Both the position numbers and the translations under genes were made by a program. Shown here in pieces: positions 59,219 to 64,000 of a DNA stretch of 64,000 bases. The stretch lies in the NCBI GenBank assembly GCA_009733575.1, contig ML769402.1, forward strand, positions 166,086-230,085. Reading direction: 5' to 3'. The notes under the pieces were generated by a model that was not told where the DNA came from, did not search any database, and worked only from the letters and a program-made list of their open reading frames with translations. Position 1 is the first letter of the stretch; each line of letters starts with the position of its first letter. This stretch comes from Gymnopus androsaceus JB14 (Eukaryota; Basidiomycota; Agaricomycetes; Agaricales; Omphalotaceae).

Positions 59219-60223
59219 TCAAGAGGTTTATTTATCTACTTTTACAATACAAGGAAAGAAAAATATTCAGGACTTTTATCAAGTCAGATTTTATAGTTTG
59301 CAATTGCACAAGTGACAAGGCAATAATTTTTCTTATGCCTGGGAGTTGGAATATATCATAGATATGAGTATTTAAGAGGGCTTTATATGTCCATGAAATT
59401 CCAAACATAGTTTTATGTTTGAGAGCATCAGGATTCAGGATTGCCAAGGGGATTGCACTTACAGGAATTGCCAGAGCCTTCCAAGCCTCCCCAATTTTTG
59501 ACACCTTTTTGGGTGTATCCTTGCAACAACATCAAAACATCATCTAAAATTTGGAATTGTCACTGGCAGGTTACTATGGGTGGCATAGATATGAAATGGG
59601 TTGCTGTTGCGGACCAACAAATGAAGTTATGAAAAATCTGAGTAGACCAATTGATCTCTAAGCCTCTAAAACCCCCAGAGTGAGCTCCTGAAATTTTTTG
59701 AGATTTTTCTCATCACGTCGGGCATCGCCCGAGCAAAAACAATGAAATATTTTGATGGTGCTATTCTGTAAGCGCTGTTCCTTCAACAATTTCTAGCTAT
59801 TTCCTTTCCCCATTGTGCTATTGCTCATGGATTCCTTTGGAGATCTGAATGTAGGGTCTCAATACCACACTAAATGTTCATAGCACCTCAGCTTGACTTT
59901 TTCTATTCATATGTTTTGGTTCCTGAATGTTTGATGGGAGTATGCAGTTTGCTGTTTTTGATGTTCTATTTATCATGCTCTCTAATCTTGAAAATGGGAG
60001 GTCTAGAGTATCTAGGATCCTGGAATACTACCTAAAGATGCTGCAAAATATTTACAGAAGCAAAAAAAAAAGATGGGAATCTACACAAGTGTTTTTGTCC
60101 AATATTTCATATCCCTGCAACCTATAGTAAGATATATCCCAGTAAGTATATTGGAAAGTTTGAAGCCAAGCTATCAAGTTTTAATCAAGTTTTGTATGTG
60201 GGTGCATTACTGGTACATCAATA
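59219..60223. other. AT-rich stretch, no gene recognised
   Basis: Short frames only, such as a minus-strand 90-codon frame at 59232-59504 with no recognisable domain. Probably decayed transposon sequence. Confidence 0.45.
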
Positions 60224-60909
60224 TATACGGTGACAGCCAGATCAAATCCACACCCTGGATTATGTCACTGGTGCTTAAGTCCATCTCCCCAGCAATGCCC
60301 AAACAACAAAAAAGCCTACAGGGCTCTATCCTGTTACAATAATGCCTAGTACAAAGTGTTGGGCCATCCTTATGTACCTTCATCAGAAAAAACTGTTTTG
60401 GGCCCAGGAGGATCCAAGCTCACCTAGTCCTCTTAGGCAACCTGAGGCATCCTAGTTGGCCCAGGATAAAGGGCAAAACTTTGGATACCTCAGGTATCCT
60501 AGTCATCCTAAGTGTCCTGGAACATCCTGAGACATCCTAGGACATCCTGGGATGTCCTGAGGGTATCCTGGGGCATCCTGGGATATACGGTGGCATGCCC
60601 CAGGACAGAGTCACAGGATGTCCTAGGATGTCTCAGGATGTCCCAGGACACATAGAATGACTAGGATACCTGAGATGTCCAAAGTTTTGCCCTTTTTCCT
60701 GTGCCAACTAGAGTCTAGGATGCCTCAGGTTGCCTAAGAGGCCTAGGAGACCTCAGATCCTCCTGGGCTCAAAACAGTTTTTGCTGATGTTATGTACCAT
60801 AATGAGCAGGATGCAAACCCACTTGTGACACCAGTATTGGCTTGAGTGCCAGTGACATAAGCAGTTTCCAAATCCAGGGGTGTGGATTTGATCTGGCTGT
60901 CACTGTATA
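60224..60909. mobile_element. Fold-back element with internal GGACATCCTGGGATGTCC repeats
   Basis: TATACGGTGACAGCCAGATC extends through AAATCCACACC and recurs inverted at 60876-60909 (TATACAGTGACAGCC...). The TA at each outer edge fits a mariner-like non-autonomous element. The arms continue inward, CACTGGTGCTTAAG pairing with CTTGAGTGCCAGTG. The core (about 60420-60720) is built of short CATCCTGRGA and TCYCAGGATG words that form one large inverted array, with a second TATACGGTGGCA at 60584. The whole 686 bp could fold into a hairpin. Confidence 0.75.
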
Positions 60910-61017
60910 GTATTGACATAACTACAAAGGAGTTTACTTTGCTCACCCGCTATGCATTACATGGAGCCATGGGCTTGTAATGCAAAATTCATATTTTTTC
61001 TTAATCTCCATTTGTTT

Positions 61018-61069
61018 AAGGCAATGTAACCTTGATCACTATTGCTCACAGGCCACAAACTATCATGGA
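61018..61069 (+). pseudogene. 52 bp copy of an ABC transporter exon
   Basis: The stretch from AAGGCAATGTAACCTTGATC to TATCATGGA matches 51906-51957, the H-loop exon of NBD2 (GNVTLITIAHRLQSIMD), at 50 of 52 bases. It stops abruptly on both sides. It lies directly before a gypsy integrase remnant, so it is a captured or templated gene fragment. Confidence 0.88.
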
Positions 61070-61079
61070 ATTAAATTGG

Positions 61080-61515
61080 ACCCTGGGAATTTGTAGGAGT
61101 TGACCTAATCGGGAAGTTACAACTTACCAGAAGCAGGAGGATTTGATGCCATTGCTGTGTTCGCTGATTACTATACAAAGTGAATTAGACTTCTTCCCAC
61201 CTATACATCATTGATGTCAGAAGGCATGGCATGAATGTATAGAGAAAAGATCTTTCCTATTCATAGACTTTTCCGAAAAAATTGTACATGATCAAGGTCC
61301 ACAATTCCATTTGGGATTCATGAAAGAACTATACAAACAACTTGGGATCAAAGCAAACTTCACAATGGCATACCATCCTCAGACCAACAGACAAACCAAA
61401 CAAACAAATCGGGAAACTGAACATTATCTTTCCAAGGTATACCTGCTGCAGCATCACCAATGCGGCCACCTGATCAACCTCATTGCAATCACTCTAAGAG
61501 CAAGGAATAACTAGG
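61080..61515 (+). pseudogene. Ty3/gypsy integrase core remnant
   Basis: The plus strand encodes GVDLIGKL, then in broken frames FADYYTK, RLLPTYTSLMSEGMA and MYREKIFPIH, and from 61311 GFMKELYKQLGIKANFTMAY, HPQTNRQTK and TNRETEHYL. The last Glu is the E of the DDE integrase triad. It is the same family as the element at 1-240 (both contain LMSEGMA and MYREKIFPIH) but in opposite orientation. Frameshifts and stops make it inactive. Confidence 0.85.
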
Positions 61516-61529
61516 AATAATTCTTGTGT

Positions 61530-62274
61530 GAGCTTCAGTGTTGTTTCTGAGATCCATGTGCTACAAGGCATCTAGACTTGAGTCCACACAGAACTAGGCA
61601 TAATGTCTAGCTTGCTATTGGCAAGGAAAAGATAGATATACTTCCAAGGGCTGTTCATGGAATGTTTTTGAACACCATAGAACTTCACCAAGTCATAAAT
61701 TTGGAGGACCTGCACAGTTTCTGAGGCAAAAGAAAGTGACTTGAGTTCATCTAGGACCAAATTCCAAGCATTTCTGTTCCAAGTTATGAATTTCCCCAAG
61801 ATTAGGTGTGCCAAGATGATTTATTGAGGAAGATTATTTATTATTTTACATTTATGGACATGTCTCAATCTCTTTCATATTATTTCTTTGTTTTAGTATT
61901 TTTCCAAGATGTACCAGTATATAAGGGTAGCTACATTCCACATAGCAATCCAAGTTAGACTTGATACCTGAAACACAGTTCTATCTTAGGACCTGTAGTG
62001 ATTTGTACATGCTCAGACGTGTCTGCATTGTCCTCTACAACCTTTGAAATGGATGGCCTTCTTGTAACCTTAATAATACTGAGGCAATTCAATCTACTTC
62101 CTGGCTATGAAGTTGAGCATTCCTGGTTTGCATCTCAGAGAGAGATCACATCAGTCTTAGGACTGCAGGTGGAGCCTAATGTGCACATCTCACTGAGCCC
62201 ATTGTTGATTAGGAAGGTCTTGGACCCAAGTGTTGGCTTGGTGTAATTTTAGTGAGGAAGCTCCCCGGAGTGTT
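61530..62274 (+). mobile_element. LTR-like fragment related to family A
   Basis: This corresponds to about 6600-7358. Shared landmarks are ACTTCCAAGGGCTGTT, TATATAAGGGTAGCTA, TTAGACTTGATACCTGAAA, TTCTATCTTAGGACCTGTAG and GGACCCAAGTGTTGGCTTGG. Similarity ends exactly where the next LTR begins (GAGTGTT followed by TGTTATATCC), so the gypsy element at 62275 inserted into it. Confidence 0.75.
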
Positions 62275-62782
62275 TGTTATATCCATGCAACCCCACCGAC
62301 CATCGATTGACGCTACCGACTAGCAATTACCATCCCGCGATCGATCAACGAGTGATCGCTACTATCAAGTGTTGGATATTCTTCGGAAGCCTACAATTCA
62401 TTTTATTGTTTTATTGTTTGTATTACTTATTGTTCTTTTACTAAATTAACTGTCGACTACTATTGTCTTTCTACTGAATACTTTACCTACCTCGGCCCAA
62501 TAGCTCTTTGAGTATATAAGCTAGAGTATTCTGTTTTGTAGTCCTCAGTTTAAATATCAACTTGGATAACTACTTCTCCGGAGATTACCTTTGTCATCGT
62601 CTCTATCATTCGTTGGCCTTCCACCGACAACAATTATTCTCTTCATTGGACTACACGACGTAGAGAGGGTGTTGTTAATAACTTCACCATCAATCCACCA
62701 ACCCGAGCGGCAATCACTATCAATCATCGACAATCCGTCGGCGATACTTTTCCGCCGCTTGCTCGTAGCACACTCCTAACAG
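62275..62782 (+). mobile_element. 5' LTR of a second Ty3/gypsy element
   Basis: Starts TGTTATATCC and ends CACACTCCTAACA, with a TATATAAG box near 62514 and a gag frame beginning 42 bp downstream. The preceding GTGTT may be one half of the target duplication; the other end lies outside the window. Length 508 bp is normal for the class. Its last ~225 bp match, in antisense, the first ~200 bp of the copia-like LTR at 12332. Confidence 0.8.
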
Positions 62783-62823
62783 TATATTTAAACTAATACT
62801 TGTTAAAGTCGTAATTGTTCTAG

Positions 62824-64000
62824 ATGCATCGACGTCCAAGGAGAGGCCAACCAATGGTCAATCCACCTATCATTCCTCCTAACTCCCCTACTACTCCTAA
62901 TCCTTTCATCGCCAACACTCAATCTCTTCAACCCTATCAGGAGTCAATTTCAGTGATCGGCAATACTCGCTGACATGGTAGTGGTTTCGGTCCCGCAGCA
63001 ATTGCACCAACCGTAGTAACGACAGAACCCATTCAGGGTCAGCTAGGGCAAACCAATTATGAACTAACCCAAGCAGTCAATGTAAACGGTGCTCCAGTAT
63101 GGATTCGTACTCCAACACGCGGTTGAATCGTCACTCTAGATGAACTGCAAGCGGTCCCTACTTCGCCGACCCCACTGTCCGCGGCGGCTGGTCATTTACG
63201 ACACCTTGCTGTCACTCCCCCAAGGGATTTTGAGTGCTCCCAGACATTACCTATCATCGAAACAACGGGAGCAGAACCTGAAGCACAACCCTCCGTTCAT
63301 GAGGAGCATGGTTCTCATACCTCAGAAAGAAGAGACGATGAAAGGGAATCTTCCCGACATGATGAGGAAGAAGATGCCGATGAGGATGCCGATTCCCATC
63401 CACAACCTTCTACAGATCCACCACCAGGAGGTGATCCCGAAGACCCACCAGGTGGAGGGGGGGGGGTGGTGGTGGAGGCGGTGGACCTCCTTGAAGACCC
63501 AGAAATGATCCTAATAATGACAAAAATAATACTCGTCAATTCTTTGATCTCATGAATTCCTTCCGAGGATTGATCGACACACTGGGTGGTGTACTTTCAA
63601 GGATGAACGTACCTTCCGGTGACTCTTTGGACTCGAAGTCGAAAGTAAAGGAACCTGATGTATTCGATGGTTCCGAACCTCGGAAGCTCAAAGGGTTCCT
63701 CGTCTCTTTATCTTTGGTTTTTATCGACCAACCAACGTATTTTACGGAGGCACGGAAGATTAACTACACCCTATCATATCTCAGCGGTGCGGCGAAAGAA
63801 TGGTTCGAACCCGACATTCTCAATCCCGACCTTTCCGCTATACCTGCCTGGACTTCTTCTTATTCCGCACTCATACAAGAGTTGCAGGATAATTTCGGTC
63901 TATACAATGCTCAGGATGATGCTGAAGATAAGCTCGGAAACCTTTGAATGAAGGAAAATGAGAACATACAAAAGTACAATATCGGTTTCAATACTCTCGC
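62824..64000 (+). pseudogene. Ty3/gypsy gag with CGA-to-TGA stops, runs off the window
   Basis: The start MHRRPRRGQPMVNPPIIPPN is followed by an acidic and proline/glycine-rich stretch, then the Retrotrans_gag region: PDVFDGSEPRKLKGFLVSLS, INYTLSYLSGAAKEWFEPDI, SALIQELQDNFGLYNAQDDA and EDKLGNL-MKENENIQKYNIGF. This is a common basidiomycete gypsy Gag. In-frame TGA codons near 62972, 63124, 63491 and 63945 all stand where Arg (CGA) would be expected. A poly-G run at about 63459 disturbs the frame locally. The copy is defective by these stops. Confidence 0.85.

Noticed and set aside
1..64000. CRISPR-like or prokaryotic systems
   Set aside because: The introns, NLR-like gene, Spc24 and transposon types are fungal; tandem repeats found are minisatellites without spacers.

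Overview
The window looks like a chromosome segment of a filamentous basidiomycete fungus, probably an Agaricomycete. Protein-coding genes are broken by many 45-65 nt introns with GT...AG ends. The housekeeping genes are of fungal type, there is a long NACHT-WD40 (NLR-like) gene, and the transposon mix (Ty3/gypsy, copia-like, hAT, Helitron, Tc1/mariner, long-TIR DDE elements) is typical of these genomes. No tRNA, rRNA or CRISPR was recognised.

Layout. (1) About 1-28 kb is a nested transposon graveyard. The outermost layer is a minus-strand Ty3/gypsy element whose gag, protease, reverse transcriptase, RNase H and integrase pieces lie at 27.6-22.4 kb and 1.4-0 kb. Its RT gene is split by a 20,981 bp hAT element (1437-22417) with a 13 bp terminal inverted repeat and a perfect 8 bp target duplication. 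Inside the hAT element lie an 8.2 kb DDE transposon with ~490 bp inverted repeats and a 3 bp duplication (1981-10219), itself hit by a solo LTR and another LTR-like element; a copia-like 5' end (12332-13943); an insertion-scrambled second copy of that copia end (14632-17216); and a second, nearly identical copy of the hAT transposase (17217-19715). The latter arrangement suggests either a duplication or two haplotypes joined in assembly. (2) 28-35 kb holds a 56 bp palindrome, a Helitron remnant and a broken Tc1-like transposase, with long stretches in which I see no gene. (3) 35.3-58 kb is the genic island: a C2-NACHT-WD40 protein (minus), mitochondrial Glu-tRNA(Gln) amidotransferase subunit A (plus), an unrecognised serine/threonine-rich acidic-tailed protein (minus), an unassigned reading frame, an ABCC-type ABC transporter (plus), the kinetochore protein Spc24 (plus) and an M1 aminopeptidase (minus). 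(4) 58.5-64 kb returns to transposons: two non-autonomous inverted-repeat elements, a 52 bp copy of an ABC-transporter exon, a gypsy integrase scrap, an LTR relative, and the 5' LTR plus degenerate gag of a second gypsy element running off the end.

The housekeeping genes have unrelated roles (mitochondrial translation, chromosome segregation, peptide turnover, membrane export) and show no operon or cluster logic. The most distinctive items are the NLR-like gene with 15 nearly identical WD40 repeats, the long-TIR DDE transposon carrying a second convergent reading frame, and the hAT duplication with scrambled filler. All boundaries were read by eye; introns were inferred from splice signals and reading-frame continuity.
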